Source of the DNA: Bacteroidales bacterium
GTDB taxonomy: Bacteria; Bacteroidota; Bacteroidia; Bacteroidales; Lentimicrobiaceae
Assembly: GCA_016788045.1 (NCBI GenBank)
Contig: JAEUTG010000031.1
Location: forward strand, 1 to 64,000
Direction: 5' to 3'
Length of the DNA: 64,000 bases
Part shown: positions 38,619 to 47,652 of the stretch, piece by piece
How the letters are laid out: each line of letters opens with the position of its first letter
How positions within the stretch are numbered: position 1 is the first letter of the stretch
Made by a program: the position numbers and the translations under genes
Notes under the pieces: generated by a model
Database searches by the model: none
What the model was told of the DNA's origin: nothing
Seen by the model: only the letters and a program-made list of their open reading frames with translations

Positions 38619-39818
38619 TTAAATTGATTCTTTCCTGACCACCTGTCCGAGAATCTGAACAGCCTCTTTAATCTGACGGTCGGAATGATATGGGGCTGGT
38701 CCAAAACGAAGAGAATTGCCCCGGTAGTCTGTAAGAACACCGTGATGAATCAGCAGTTCGTTGATCTGAGGGGCCATTGGTGTATGAAAGGCGACAAAAC
38801 CGGCCCGTTGTTCGTTTTTTACAGCGTGGTCAAGGCTGATGATGTGACCAGGCAGATCAAGGTCAAGGAAAGTGCTGACCATCAGTGCTGTCTGGTGCTG
38901 ACTGATTTCCCTGAGAAAGGCAGGGCGAAGTTCCTGTTCTTCAAAGAAACGGAATACTTCTGCGGCTCTGTAATGGCTCACAGGATCGTAGGTGGAGCCG
39001 GCAAAAAGCCCCTCTTTTTCACCATACTGAACTTTCCCGTTCTCTTTTTGCGACAGCAGGCTGAATTCACTGAACCATCCGGTAATCAGCGGCCGCCCCT
39101 GGTAAGCTGCAGGAAAACGAAGAAAGCAGTTGCCCTCGCCTAGCTGGCAGTACTTGTATCCGCCGCCGGTAACAAAGGCTTGTTGCAGGCCGAGTTCCTT
39201 CACCGAAAACGGGGCAACATTCAGGGAATGGTAGGCGTCAACCAGCAATTCAACTCCCGCATCAGCACAAGCTGACGCAATTGCCCGAAGGCCGGGATTG
39301 ATGAGCCCGGTTTCAAAAAACACCGAGGAGACCAGCACAGCAGCCGTTCTGCTGTCAATCAGTGCAATAATCTTATCTGCAACATCTTCCACCGGATATG
39401 AATCAGCCCTTGCGACTTCAACGCCCTCTTCCGACAGGCGGGCCAGTTGTCTGCGGATGCTGTGAAACTCACCGCTGGTGGTTACAATTTTCGGCCTTTT
39501 TCTGAGGTCAAGGGATGACAGAAACCTCACCACCAGCTCGTGCGTATTGGATCCCAATGCGATATAGCCCTGCTCATCGTCGAGAAGCCTGGAAAATCCC
39601 TGGCTTACTGCATCCGCTTTTTCAAGGGCTTTTCCCCATTTTTCATCGGCATACAGGGTGGCATCGGCCCATGATTTTTTCATCCCGTCGTAGGCAACAT
39701 CAGGCCAGGCCTGGTGCGAATGTCCGGTAAACAGGAGGCGGTTTTCAACATCGAACTGACGGTAATAACCCGCCAGTATGTTTGGGTGATTTCGGAACTC
39801 CGAAAGATTGTATTTCAT
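38619..39818 (-). CDS. Kynureninase-like PLP enzyme (aminotransferase class V fold)
   Basis: This 399-residue enzyme starts at the ATG at 39818, which overlaps the upstream stop (ATGA). Fold type I PLP features are LLVDAYHS (191-198, pyridine-binding D194), TGGGYKYCQLGEGN (217-230) with Schiff-base Lys222, and a C-terminal SLRFGPAPYHSD. The GGGYKY arrangement matches kynureninase (GSGYKY), but the N-terminal half diverges from standard KynU. Coupling to tryptophan 2,3-dioxygenase makes cleavage of kynurenine to anthranilate and alanine the best guess. A different kynurenine-derived substrate or a desulfurase-like role is possible. No formamidase gene is adjacent. It is cytosolic. Confidence 0.75.
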   Translation of the reverse strand: MKYNLSEFRNHPNILAGYYRQFDVENRLLFTGHSHQAWPDVAYDGMKKSWADATLYADEKWGKALEKADAVSQGFSRLLDDEQGYIALGSNTHELVVRFLSSLDLRKRPKIVTTSGEFHSIRRQLARLSEEGVEVARADSYPVEDVADKIIALIDSRTAAVLVSSVFFETGLINPGLRAIASACADAGVELLVDAYHSLNVAPFSVKELGLQQAFVTGGGYKYCQLGEGNCFLRFPAAYQGRPLITGWFSEFSLLSQKENGKVQYGEKEGLFAGSTYDPVSHYRAAEVFRFFEEQELRPAFLREISQHQTALMVSTFLDLDLPGHIISLDHAVKNEQRAGFVAFHTPMAPQINELLIHHGVLTDYRGNSLRFGPAPYHSDRQIKEAVQILGQVVRKESI

Positions 39819-40603
39819 TTCGAAAAGGATGACCTGATGGCCCAAAGGTCGGGAAAAAGTGGTTTAAATAACGATTTCTTCAGGTATTCCACCCCGGCGG
39901 ATCCTCCGGTGCCCGGCTTGAAACCGATGGTGCGCTCTACCATCTTCACATGACGGTAACGCCATTCCTGAATCCCTTCATCCAGATCAACCAGCAGCTC
40001 GCAGAACTGTGCCAGCTGAGGGTTATCGTGATAAATGCTGAGTAAAATCTGCTGTATATCTGCTGAAGCAGTGATGGATTCATTGTCCGTTCTGTTCAGT
40101 GTCTCTAAAGGAAGGGGATAGCCATTGTGGTGCAGGTAGGTCAGGAAGTCCTGCCACAGCGACGGCTCCTGAAACCTGTGTTCCAGCTTCCGGAGTATCT
40201 GGGGTTCATTGGCAAACCGCTCAAGGTGAATGGCTGATTTCTGCCCCAGTTTAAATTCAAGTTCCCGCCACTGATACGACTGGAAACCACTCGCAGTTTC
40301 AAGATAGTCCCTGAACGATAAAAACTCAAGCGGCGTCATGGTTTCCAGAATATCCACCTGATGTACCAGAACTTTCAGGATCGTCAGGGTTCTTTTCATG
40401 CCATGAAAGGCCGTTACAATGGCGGCATTCTCTTTCAGAACATCGGAGATATGGTCGAGCTCATGGAGTATCTGCTTGAACCAAAGCTCATATGCCTGGT
40501 GAATGATGATGAAGAGCATTTCGTCATGTTCGCCCGGAGAGCGGAACTCCTGCAGATTCAGCAAATCTTCAATCTTGAGATACGAATGGTAGGTAAGTTG
40601 CAT
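39815..40603 (-). CDS. kynA: Tryptophan 2,3-dioxygenase
   Basis: This 262-residue haem enzyme opens the indole ring of L-tryptophan to give N-formylkynurenine. Family motifs are TYHSYLKIEDLL (4-15), HDEMLFIIIHQAYELWFKQILHELD (26-50 in parts) with distal His35, and RYRHVKMVERTIG with proximal haem-ligand His218, followed by GTGGSAGVEYL. The length is slightly short but normal for bacterial TDO. It is the first gene of a two-gene unit and its stop overlaps the kynureninase-like start. No clear promoter is seen in the 548 bp upstream. Confidence 0.92.
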   Translation of the reverse strand: MQLTYHSYLKIEDLLNLQEFRSPGEHDEMLFIIIHQAYELWFKQILHELDHISDVLKENAAIVTAFHGMKRTLTILKVLVHQVDILETMTPLEFLSFRDYLETASGFQSYQWRELEFKLGQKSAIHLERFANEPQILRKLEHRFQEPSLWQDFLTYLHHNGYPLPLETLNRTDNESITASADIQQILLSIYHDNPQLAQFCELLVDLDEGIQEWRYRHVKMVERTIGFKPGTGGSAGVEYLKKSLFKPLFPDLWAIRSSFSK

Positions 40604-40998
40604 AAAAGCGGATTTTCAGGATTTGGCTGTGAAAATAGTAATTATCGGCTGATTTCAGAAGCGAAAATATTTATACCGGGTCATGCCTCTGAGGTTCGGT
40701 TTCGCCGCTACACCCGTGCCTGGAATTTTGAAACAGGCTTATTCACCGCTGTTTGCTGTTTTTTTTATGAATAAATGATTGCCAGGCCGGAAACTGATTT
40801 AAATCAAAGAATCCTCCGGATTCAGGAAATGTCAGTGGTTTAACATCCCTGCGATGAGGATTGATCCAGGCAGAAGGATTCAGGCAACACATCTGATTCA
40901 GATAGAGGTAAGAACAGATGCAGGACTGCCTCTTTGATCTGAACGATTGGCCTGTTGTGGTATTCATAACCTGAAATTTCAAAATTGAGACATTGCAA

Positions 40999-41086
40999 AT
41001 TCAAAGTTGGAGGCATGATAATTCAAAGTTATAGGCATGATAATTCAAAGTTGGAGGCATGATAATTCAAAGTTGAAGTTGTGAAA
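40999..41086. repeat. 22-bp tandem repeat, 3.5-4 copies
   Basis: The unit attcaaagttggaggcatgat (plus a) recurs at 40999, 41021 and 41043, with a decayed fourth copy at 41065. Spacing is exact at 22 bp with no spacers, so this is not CRISPR. It lies just upstream of the AAA/DUF4143 gene promoter. The rest of 40604-40998 shows no gene. Confidence 0.85.
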
Positions 41087-41098
41087 ATTGAAAGTATA

Positions 41099-41131
41099 TT
41101 GTTATAAAATCTTAAAATGTGTTTATCTTTG
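41099..41131 (+). promoter_or_regulatory. Promoter of AAA/DUF4143 ATPase gene
   Basis: TTG (41099-41101), a 22-bp spacer and TATCTTTG (41124-41131) fit the Bacteroidota promoter pattern, with the spacer slightly long. The box overlaps the first codons of the longest frame (41119), which rules out that start. Confidence 0.6.
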
Positions 41132-41151
41132 CTGCTGAAATGGAGGGTTTT

Positions 41152-42336
41152 ATGATGATAGAGAGAACAATGATTTATTCGATAAACCGGATAAAACGAA
41201 TGTATCCCGTAGTTGCAGTAACTGGCCCCCGTCAATCAGGGAAAACCACGATGTTAAAGCATTTGTTTCCTGAATACCGTTATGTCAGTCTTGAGAACCC
41301 GGATAGCAGAAATTTCGCTGAAACAGATCCGAACGGATTCCTGAGGCTGTATAATGCGCAGGTAATCTTTGATGAGGTACAACGGGTTCCTTCACTCTTC
41401 TCATACATTCAGACAATCGTTGACGATGCCCCTGTTATGGGTCGTTTTATTCTTTCCGGATCGCAGAACTTTCATCTCATGGAAGGGGTTACACAGAGCC
41501 TTGCCGGACGGGTAGCTGTTTTCCGGCTTTTCCCTTTTGATTTCTCTGAATTACGTTCAGTAAATTTGCTTGATGATCAATATGCTGTTAATTTGATAAG
41601 GGGGTTTTATCCTGCCCTTTTTGACCGGAATATTCCTTCAAAAACATTTTATTCAAATTATGTTCAGACTTATGTTCAGCGGGACGTCAGTGAATTAATT
41701 GCAGTGAAGGATATACGGTTGTTTCAAAATTTCCTTGGACTAATAGCTACCAGGGCCGGTCAATTGCTGAATTTGAGTTCTCTTGCGCTGCAATGTGGTA
41801 TTTCACAGCCGACAGCAAGGGCCTGGTTGTCGGCTCTGGAGAACAGCTATATTGTTTTCCTGCTGTTTCCTTACCACAGAAATTTTAGTAAAAGAATCGT
41901 GAAAACCCCAAAACTCTATTTTTACGACACCGGATTGCTTTCGTATTTGTTGCGAGTGCATAGTAACGAGCAACTCCTGACACATCCCCAGAAAGGAATG
42001 ATGTTTGAAAATATGATTATTGCTGAATACCTGAAAAGGATGCACCATACTGGAAATCTGAATGAAATCTGGTTCTGGAGGGATGTAGCAGGCAATGAAG
42101 TGGATCTGTTGGTAACCGAGGGGGAGGAAATTCATTTATTCGAAATTAAGGCAACTCAGACCATTCAGTCGCATCTGTTCAAGGGCCTTGAACATTTCGA
42201 AAAGATAGCCGGGAATAAAGTAATTACGAAGAATCTTGTTTACGGGGGGCTTGATTCACAGAACAGAAGTGCCGGAAAGGTATTATCCTGGAAGGATTTC
42301 GTGCAAAATATGCCGGAATCTGATGCTGGTAAATAA
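41152..42336 (+). CDS. AAA ATPase with DUF4143 domain
   Basis: I choose the ATG at 41152: a promoter box covers the earlier start at 41119, and GGAGG lies 6 bp ahead of it (394 residues). The N-terminal AAA_14 domain has Walker A GPRQSGKTTML (about 24-34) and Walker B VIFDEVQRVP (about 72-81), then SGSQNFHL. The middle has the DUF4143 region, with QTYVQRDVSEL and ALQCGISQPTARAWLSALENSYI (helix-turn-helix-like). The C-terminus has LYFYDTGLLSYLL and a PD-(D/E)XK-like VDLLVTEGEEIHLFEIKA. Such stand-alone ATPases are widespread, often near mobile or toxin-like loci, and have no settled function. A two-way terminator follows. Confidence 0.88.
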   Translation: MMIERTMIYSINRIKRMYPVVAVTGPRQSGKTTMLKHLFPEYRYVSLENPDSRNFAETDPNGFLRLYNAQVIFDEVQRVPSLFSYIQTIVDDAPVMGRFILSGSQNFHLMEGVTQSLAGRVAVFRLFPFDFSELRSVNLLDDQYAVNLIRGFYPALFDRNIPSKTFYSNYVQTYVQRDVSELIAVKDIRLFQNFLGLIATRAGQLLNLSSLALQCGISQPTARAWLSALENSYIVFLLFPYHRNFSKRIVKTPKLYFYDTGLLSYLLRVHSNEQLLTHPQKGMMFENMIIAEYLKRMHHTGNLNEIWFWRDVAGNEVDLLVTEGEEIHLFEIKATQTIQSHLFKGLEHFEKIAGNKVITKNLVYGGLDSQNRSAGKVLSWKDFVQNMPESDAGK

Positions 42337-42350
42337 ATATTCAGGAAGCA

Positions 42351-42383
42351 AAAAGCCTGTAAGTAAATGTCTTACAGGCTTTT
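42351..42383. terminator. Bidirectional terminator for ATPase gene and tmRNA
   Basis: Perfect 13-bp arms aaaagcctgtaag and cttacaggctttt flank a 7-nt loop. It begins 14 bp after the ATPase stop. On the minus strand it starts 1 nt past the tmRNA 3' end. Confidence 0.9.
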
Positions 42384-42384
42384 G

Positions 42385-42753
42385 TGGAGCTGGCGGGAGT
42401 CGAACCCGCGTCCAAACAAGCAGCAATAGCGCTTTCTACAAGCTTAGTTTTCTGTTGATTGTCGGGAACCGGCAGGGAGAAAACCGCCCAACCTGATCCT
42501 TATTCCTTTTGGTTTTCGTACGGGCATCAGGATGTTACCCGTCTTATCGCGGCATTTGTGATGCCCTTGCCGGAACGCGGCCACGCAAAGCTTCCCGGTG
42601 GGCAGAAAGCGGCTTAATCCTTGATTAAGCGGCTAACGCGTAGTTGTAATCGTTGCCATTTGTTGGCTTTGCAAGTTGAGTTTTACGGGCTTAGCTTACA
42701 ACGCCCGGCCTGCTTACGATACCACTTCCTTGCTGTCAAAACCGGTCAGCCCC
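42385..42753 (-). ncRNA. ssrA: Transfer-messenger RNA (tmRNA)
   Basis: tmRNA rescues stalled ribosomes by acting as an alanyl-tRNA mimic and then as a message for a degradation tag. On the minus strand the 5' end reads GGGGCTGACCGG and pairs with the 3' AGCTCC. The T-arm is the universal GGACGCGGGTTCGACTCCCG, read here from 42411 downwards. The tag frame ends at TAA (42627-42625) and encodes ...NDYNYALAA, most likely (A)GNDYNYALAA, comparable to the GE-x-NYALAA tags of other Bacteroidota. The 369-nt length is normal. CCA is not encoded after the discriminator A, so it must be added enzymatically. Exact ends are inferred from acceptor pairing. Confidence 0.93.
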
Positions 42754-42766
42754 CGGTTACAAAATG

Positions 42767-42774
42767 CAAAATTA
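42767..42774 (-). promoter_or_regulatory. -7 box of tmRNA gene
   Basis: On the minus strand TAATTTTG matches TAnnTTTG and lies 13 nt upstream of the tmRNA 5' end. No good -33 element is seen at normal spacing. Confidence 0.55.
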
Positions 42775-42846
42775 GTAATAAATACAACAGGAAAAGTAAC
42801 TAAATTTTATCCCGGTTATCAGTCATTGCTTTAGTAATCAATATTT

Positions 42847-45800
42847 GTGAAGAAACTGCTGATTGTTATAGTGTTACTTATTGCCACGGCCCGCATCTCC
42901 TGCAGCCAGTCGCTCAGGGTAACACGGTTTGCTGAAGAGGAGGGCCTGCCATCATCGCTCATCAAGTCGGTGGTGCGCGATGGCAACGGCATTCTCTGGG
43001 CAGCTTCTGACGACGGACTGATTCGGTTTGATGGCTTTGAGTTTAAATTATTCAGCCATGAACTGCCCGACAACTACGTGAAATCTCTCTGTCTTACCGG
43101 CGATGGTGGAATCCTGGTTTCAACCGATATGGGCGTTTCGTTGGTCACCGATGTTTCTGGTGTTACTTCCTTCAGAACCATTGCAAGGGGAGCCTTAAAG
43201 CAAACGGATACAGCAATGTGGTATCCTAAAATGTTCTTTCAGGATCAGCAAAAACGGATATGGTTGTCTGACAATCATAAGTTATACAGGTTCAATGGCC
43301 GCAATTTCAGGGCCTATGCACTGGGTCCGGAAGTAGCTACCAATGATTATAACCGCTCATTTTCATTTGCTGACGATGGGAATGGCCGCCTGTTTGCTTT
43401 TGCCGAAACAGGGGTGACCTTTATCTACAATGAGAAGAATGATACATTCAGCCCTGTTAAGGGTTTACCCCGACTACAAGGGATTCATGCGGCTTACAAC
43501 ATTTCTCCGGGAATCATCCTTGTGGCCACCAGAGATGGCGTTTTTGAGCTGAAAACAGCAGAAATATTCACAAATCCCGGCCTCAGAAAAATCAGTGACC
43601 TGGGTGTTTCGTACTTTGCAAGGAACAAAAAGGGCCATGTGTTTGCCGGAACCTGGACCAATGGTTTGTTCAGGCTTAAAACCGGTTTGAACGGATTGGT
43701 TCAGTTCGGCCAGGTTCAGCAATATGCCGAAAAGGATGTTAATCAGATTTATATAGATAGCGAAAACAACCTATGGATTGCCTCTGATACCGGTATTTTC
43801 CTTCTGCAGGAGTCACTGTTCGGAAGCCCGTTTTCGGGCCTCACCGACTCTTATATTCAATGTCTGTCGCAGGGCAATAACAGAGAAGTCTATTTTACCG
43901 ACGGGGCTTCGGTTTTCATTTCAATCGACTCATCAGGGCTCGCAGCCAAAGAGCTTTTCAGGACTACATCTTTCGTTCTGCAGGTGATTCCTGTAAAAGA
44001 GGGCTTCTGGCTGGCAGATGCGGCAGGCAATATCATGCTGGTGTCTCCCTCCGGAAAGCTGCTGCGTAAGTTTGACTTCAGCAGTTCCGGCAAGGCAATT
44101 TTTAAAATGATCCTTGACGGGCAGGGGAACCTTTGGGCCTGCCAGGATATGAACCAGCAGCTGATCTGCATCCTGCCTGATTTAACGAGCAGATTGTATG
44201 GTGAGGCAGAAGGCCTTGCATCCAGAATTATTTCACTCTCGGTAAATTCATCAGGCGAGTTGTTTGCCGGAGGAATGACAGACAATGCATTTCTGCTCAT
44301 GTATAACCGTTTCATCGATAAATTTATAAACCTGAGCGAACGCGTTGATTTTGAAAGAAATATTGATATCAATGTCAATGATATCGCGTGTGTACCCGGG
44401 AGTACTGATCTCTATCTGGGCACTTCATTCGGATTGATAAGACTTAAAGGCGGGATGTATTCCAGGGTGAACCTTGGTGAATTTACCGGCAATTCAATCA
44501 AAGCGATCGCCATTGATTCACTGGGATATGTCTGGTTTGCCAACAACCAGGGCTTGCACCGTTACCGGAACGGAGATCTGATGTCGTTCAACGAACGTAT
44601 GGGTCTGCCTTCCAAGAATGTGGCTTACCGCGGATTGATGGTTGACGGCCGCAACCGCTTGTGGGTAGGGACCCTCTCCGGGATTGCCGTTTCAGCCCCG
44701 CTGAAGTTGCCTTCCCGCACCCTTTCGCCGAACATACGCTATTTTGCCGTGAACAACAATCAACTGGCCTATAAACAGGGACAGTTAATCAGCATTAACA
44801 ACAAGAGTTTTCTCAACCTTCAGCTGGCTTCACCGGAATTCCCGGCCAAATACATCACCTATGAGCGCCTGATCGAAGGACTGGATTCAGCATGGATACC
44901 GCTTCCTTCCGACGGAAGAATCTCCCTGGGCGGGATTGAACCGGGAGAGTACAGAATTTACGTGAGGGCCCGGCAAGCAGGAAATTATATCCATAGCATT
45001 CCTTTCAAAGGTGTTATTGAGATCACCCGCATCTGGTACGAACGCTGGTGGGTGGTTTCCCTGATGCTATTGACACTTTTTATGGTGTTCCGCATCGGGC
45101 TCAGACGGCATTCAAGAAAGCTGCGGTCTGACAACGAGAAGCTGGAAGAGATCATCAGACAAAGAACCGCTGAAATCGTTCATCAGCGCGACCAGATTGA
45201 AGAGCAGAACTCCAGGATTCTTCAGAAAAATGAAGACCTGAGCCACAAGAACCTTGAACTGGAGCAGGCCAAATCGCAGGCTGAGGCTGCGAGCATTGCC
45301 AAATCTCAGTTCCTCTCGGTAATGAGCCATGAAATCCGCACTCCGATGAATGCGGTGATTGGGGCTACCAACCTGCTGATGCGTGATAACCCGCGCCCTG
45401 ATCAGCTCGAAGACCTTAAGATTCTGAAATTCTCTGCAGATAACCTCCTGGGAATCATCAACGACATCCTTGACCTGAATAAAATAGAAGCAGGAAAACT
45501 GGTTATCGAATCCATAGATTTTAACCTTAAAAATCTTGCTGAGGGGGTGTATGCTTCCATGCTGCACAAAGCGAAAGAAAAAAAGATTGACTTCAGGTTT
45601 GAGTACGATCCCCGGCTTCCGCTGTTCATCCTGAGCGATCCTTTGCGCATCGCCCAGATACTCAACAATCTGGTAAGTAACGCAATAAAATTTACTGAAA
45701 AAGGAGGGGTGCTGCTGGAAGTTCTCCTCTCCGGGAAACAGGAAGAGATGCTCGACATTGAGTTCAGGGTTTCAGACACCGGGATAGGCATTGAGGCAGA

Positions 45801-46416
45801 GATGTTTGACGAGATTTTTGCAGCGTTTACCCAGGCCTCTTCTGATACATCACGCAAGTTCGGCGGGACCGGACTGGGCCTTGCCATCACTTCCCGTTTG
45901 CTCGAAATGCTGGGAAGCACGATCAGGCTGCAAAGCGAACCTGGCGAAGGGTCAACCTTCTCTTTTGTGCTGCATGTAAGTGAAAGTCTGCGGAATCAGG
46001 CTGAGCCGGCTGACAGGGATTCTTCTGCAGGAAGCGGCCGGAAGTTTGAAGGTCAGCACATCCTGCTGGTTGAAGACAATAAAATCAATGCCATTATTGC
46101 CCGTAAGTTCATGGAGGAGTGGAACCTGAAAGTGGATGTTGCGTTTGACGGACTCCAGGCCATCGGGAAACTTGATCAGGGGAACTATCACCTGATCCTG
46201 ATGGATCTGCAGATGCCCGGGATGGATGGTTATAAAACGACCTCCATCATCCGTAGCCGGGGAGCCGAACCTTTCCTTTCGATACCGGTGATCGCGCTTA
46301 CTGCTTCCTCAAAGGCCGAGGTTCAGGAGAAGATCAGCCAGGCCGGGATGAACGATTATGTATCAAAGCCCTTCGATCCCGAAGAGCTTCATTCAAAACT
46401 CTCGGCTTATCTGTGA
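42847..46416 (+). CDS. Hybrid two-component sensor kinase (beta-propeller sensor, HisKA, HATPase, receiver)
   Basis: The gene has a GTG start with signal peptide MKKLLIVIVLLIATARI; no upstream ATG is available in frame (1189 residues). Residues about 25-630 carry reg_prop beta-propeller blades (GNGILWAASDDGLIRFDG; SENNLWIASDTGIFLL; LGYVWFANNQGLHRY). A Y_Y_Y-like domain lies at about 640-725, a single membrane helix (WWVVSLMLLTLFMVF) near 730-750 and a coiled coil to 810. HisKA has His828 (SHEIRTPMNAV). HATPase has NLVSNAIKF, DTGIGIE and GGTGLGLAI. The C-terminal receiver has D1120 in MDLQMPGMDGY. Unlike many Bacteroidota hybrid regulators it lacks an AraC-type DNA-binding domain, so output must pass to another protein. 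It is convergent with an NtrC-type regulator, 4 bp away. Confidence 0.92.
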   Translation: MKKLLIVIVLLIATARISCSQSLRVTRFAEEEGLPSSLIKSVVRDGNGILWAASDDGLIRFDGFEFKLFSHELPDNYVKSLCLTGDGGILVSTDMGVSLVTDVSGVTSFRTIARGALKQTDTAMWYPKMFFQDQQKRIWLSDNHKLYRFNGRNFRAYALGPEVATNDYNRSFSFADDGNGRLFAFAETGVTFIYNEKNDTFSPVKGLPRLQGIHAAYNISPGIILVATRDGVFELKTAEIFTNPGLRKISDLGVSYFARNKKGHVFAGTWTNGLFRLKTGLNGLVQFGQVQQYAEKDVNQIYIDSENNLWIASDTGIFLLQESLFGSPFSGLTDSYIQCLSQGNNREVYFTDGASVFISIDSSGLAAKELFRTTSFVLQVIPVKEGFWLADAAGNIMLVSPSGKLLRKFDFSSSGKAIFKMILDGQGNLWACQDMNQQLICILPDLTSRLYGEAEGLASRIISLSVNSSGELFAGGMTDNAFLLMYNRFIDKFINLSERVDFERNIDINVNDIACVPGSTDLYLGTSFGLIRLKGGMYSRVNLGEFTGNSIKAIAIDSLGYVWFANNQGLHRYRNGDLMSFNERMGLPSKNVAYRGLMVDGRNRLWVGTLSGIAVSAPLKLPSRTLSPNIRYFAVNNNQLAYKQGQLISINNKSFLNLQLASPEFPAKYITYERLIEGLDSAWIPLPSDGRISLGGIEPGEYRIYVRARQAGNYIHSIPFKGVIEITRIWYERWWVVSLMLLTLFMVFRIGLRRHSRKLRSDNEKLEEIIRQRTAEIVHQRDQIEEQNSRILQKNEDLSHKNLELEQAKSQAEAASIAKSQFLSVMSHEIRTPMNAVIGATNLLMRDNPRPDQLEDLKILKFSADNLLGIINDILDLNKIEAGKLVIESIDFNLKNLAEGVYASMLHKAKEKKIDFRFEYDPRLPLFILSDPLRIAQILNNLVSNAIKFTEKGGVLLEVLLSGKQEEMLDIEFRVSDTGIGIEAEMFDEIFAAFTQASSDTSRKFGGTGLGLAITSRLLEMLGSTIRLQSEPGEGSTFSFVLHVSESLRNQAEPADRDSSAGSGRKFEGQHILLVEDNKINAIIARKFMEEWNLKVDVAFDGLQAIGKLDQGNYHLILMDLQMPGMDGYKTTSIIRSRGAEPFLSIPVIALTASSKAEVQEKISQAGMNDYVSKPFDPEELHSKLSAYL

Positions 46417-46420
46417 GCCG

Positions 46421-47584
46421 CTATTTCTTCAGCGGCTGGGCATAACGTCTGATGTCGTCGGCAGTGATGGATAAATCACACATGATCGCCAGACGTTCAA
46501 CCACGTTCCTCAATTCCCGGATGTTTCCGGTCCAGTTGAGCTCCCTGAGTTCCAGAAGCGCTTCATCAGTAAACTGAAGCACAGGTTTTCCGCTGTTTTC
46601 GCAGATCTGACTGATGAAGTGGTTGGCCAGCAAGGGAATATCGTCGCGACGTTCGTTGAGCGATGGAACATGGATGAGGATGACACTCAGGCGATGGTAA
46701 AGGTCTTCCCTGAAGTTCTTCTGTTCAATTTCATCGCGGAGATTCTTGTTGGTGGCTGCGATCACCCTTACGTCGACCGGAATTTCTTTTTCACCACCAA
46801 CACGCATGATTTTGTTCTCCTGAAGTGCCCGCAACACTTTAGCCTGTGCAGAGAGACTCATATCCCCGATTTCATCCAGAAACAGTGTGCCGCCGCTTGC
46901 CTGCTCAAAATCGCCTTTACGTTGCTTGATGGCCGAGGTAAATGATCCCTTTTCGTGCCCGAACAATACACTCTCGATGAGTTCTCCGGGAATTGCTGCA
47001 CAGTTAACCTCAATGAACGGCCCTTCTGAACGGTTGCTGAGCTCGTGCAGCCACCGGGCAACCAGTTCCTTGCCTGTTCCGTTACCTCCGGTTATCAGCA
47101 CCCGTGCATCGGTAGGAGCAACCCGGTCGATCATCTGCCTGATGTGCTGTATGGGCTCCGATTCCCCGATCATTTCGTAGGTTCTGCTCACTTTACGCTT
47201 CAGGGCGCGGGTTTCCTTCACCAGACTTCCCTTTTCCATGGCATTTCTGACCGTGATGAGCAGACGGTTAAGGTCGAGGGGCTTGGAAATGTAATCGTAC
47301 GCACCCCGTTTGATGGCATCTACCGCTGTGTCAATGTTACCATGTCCAGAGATCATTACCACAGGCGTGTCGCTGATCAGCAGGAGTTTGTCCAGTACTT
47401 CAATACCGTCCATCTGAGGCATCTTGATGTCGCAAAGGATCACATCAAATTTCTCTTTGACGGCAATCTCCAGTGCACTGATCCCATCAGGTGCTTCATC
47501 TATCTGATAGCCCTCGTATTCGAGAATCTCCCTCAAGGTGTTCCGGATACTTCTTTCATCGTCAATAACCAATAGTCTCGCCAT
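46421..47584 (-). CDS. NtrC-type response regulator, receiver plus sigma-54 AAA+ domain, no DNA-binding domain
   Basis: The start at 47584 (MARLLVIDDERS) fits the receiver domain; an upstream TTG/ATG extension is unlikely (387 residues). The receiver occupies 1-115 with phospho-acceptor D52 (LCDIKMPQMDG) and K101. The AAA+ domain spans about 138-375: Walker A GGNGTGKE (166-173), GSFTSA at 213-218 in place of GAFTGA, Walker B GTLFLDEIGD (232-241), arginine finger region FREDLYHRL. The protein stops at YAQPLKK just after the lid domain, so the usual C-terminal Fis-type HTH is missing. It could activate sigma-54 without specific DNA binding, or act otherwise. It is the last of seven codirectional genes. 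Confidence 0.88.
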   Translation of the reverse strand: MARLLVIDDERSIRNTLREILEYEGYQIDEAPDGISALEIAVKEKFDVILCDIKMPQMDGIEVLDKLLLISDTPVVMISGHGNIDTAVDAIKRGAYDYISKPLDLNRLLITVRNAMEKGSLVKETRALKRKVSRTYEMIGESEPIQHIRQMIDRVAPTDARVLITGGNGTGKELVARWLHELSNRSEGPFIEVNCAAIPGELIESVLFGHEKGSFTSAIKQRKGDFEQASGGTLFLDEIGDMSLSAQAKVLRALQENKIMRVGGEKEIPVDVRVIAATNKNLRDEIEQKNFREDLYHRLSVILIHVPSLNERRDDIPLLANHFISQICENSGKPVLQFTDEALLELRELNWTGNIRELRNVVERLAIMCDLSITADDIRRYAQPLKK

Positions 47585-47652
47585 ATTCGTCGGGGTTAAA
47601 TGCCAGGGAATCAATCAATCTGTACTGTAAATGTCATGTGGGGTTACGCGGG

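Noticed and set aside
40999..41086. Possible CRISPR array
   Set aside because: The 22-bp units are directly adjacent with no unique spacers, and no cas genes are present.
42236..42496. 86-codon plus-strand frame containing GAGGSRTRVQTSS
   Set aside because: It is the well-known false translation of the antisense of tmRNA. It also overlaps the end of the ATPase gene and a terminator.
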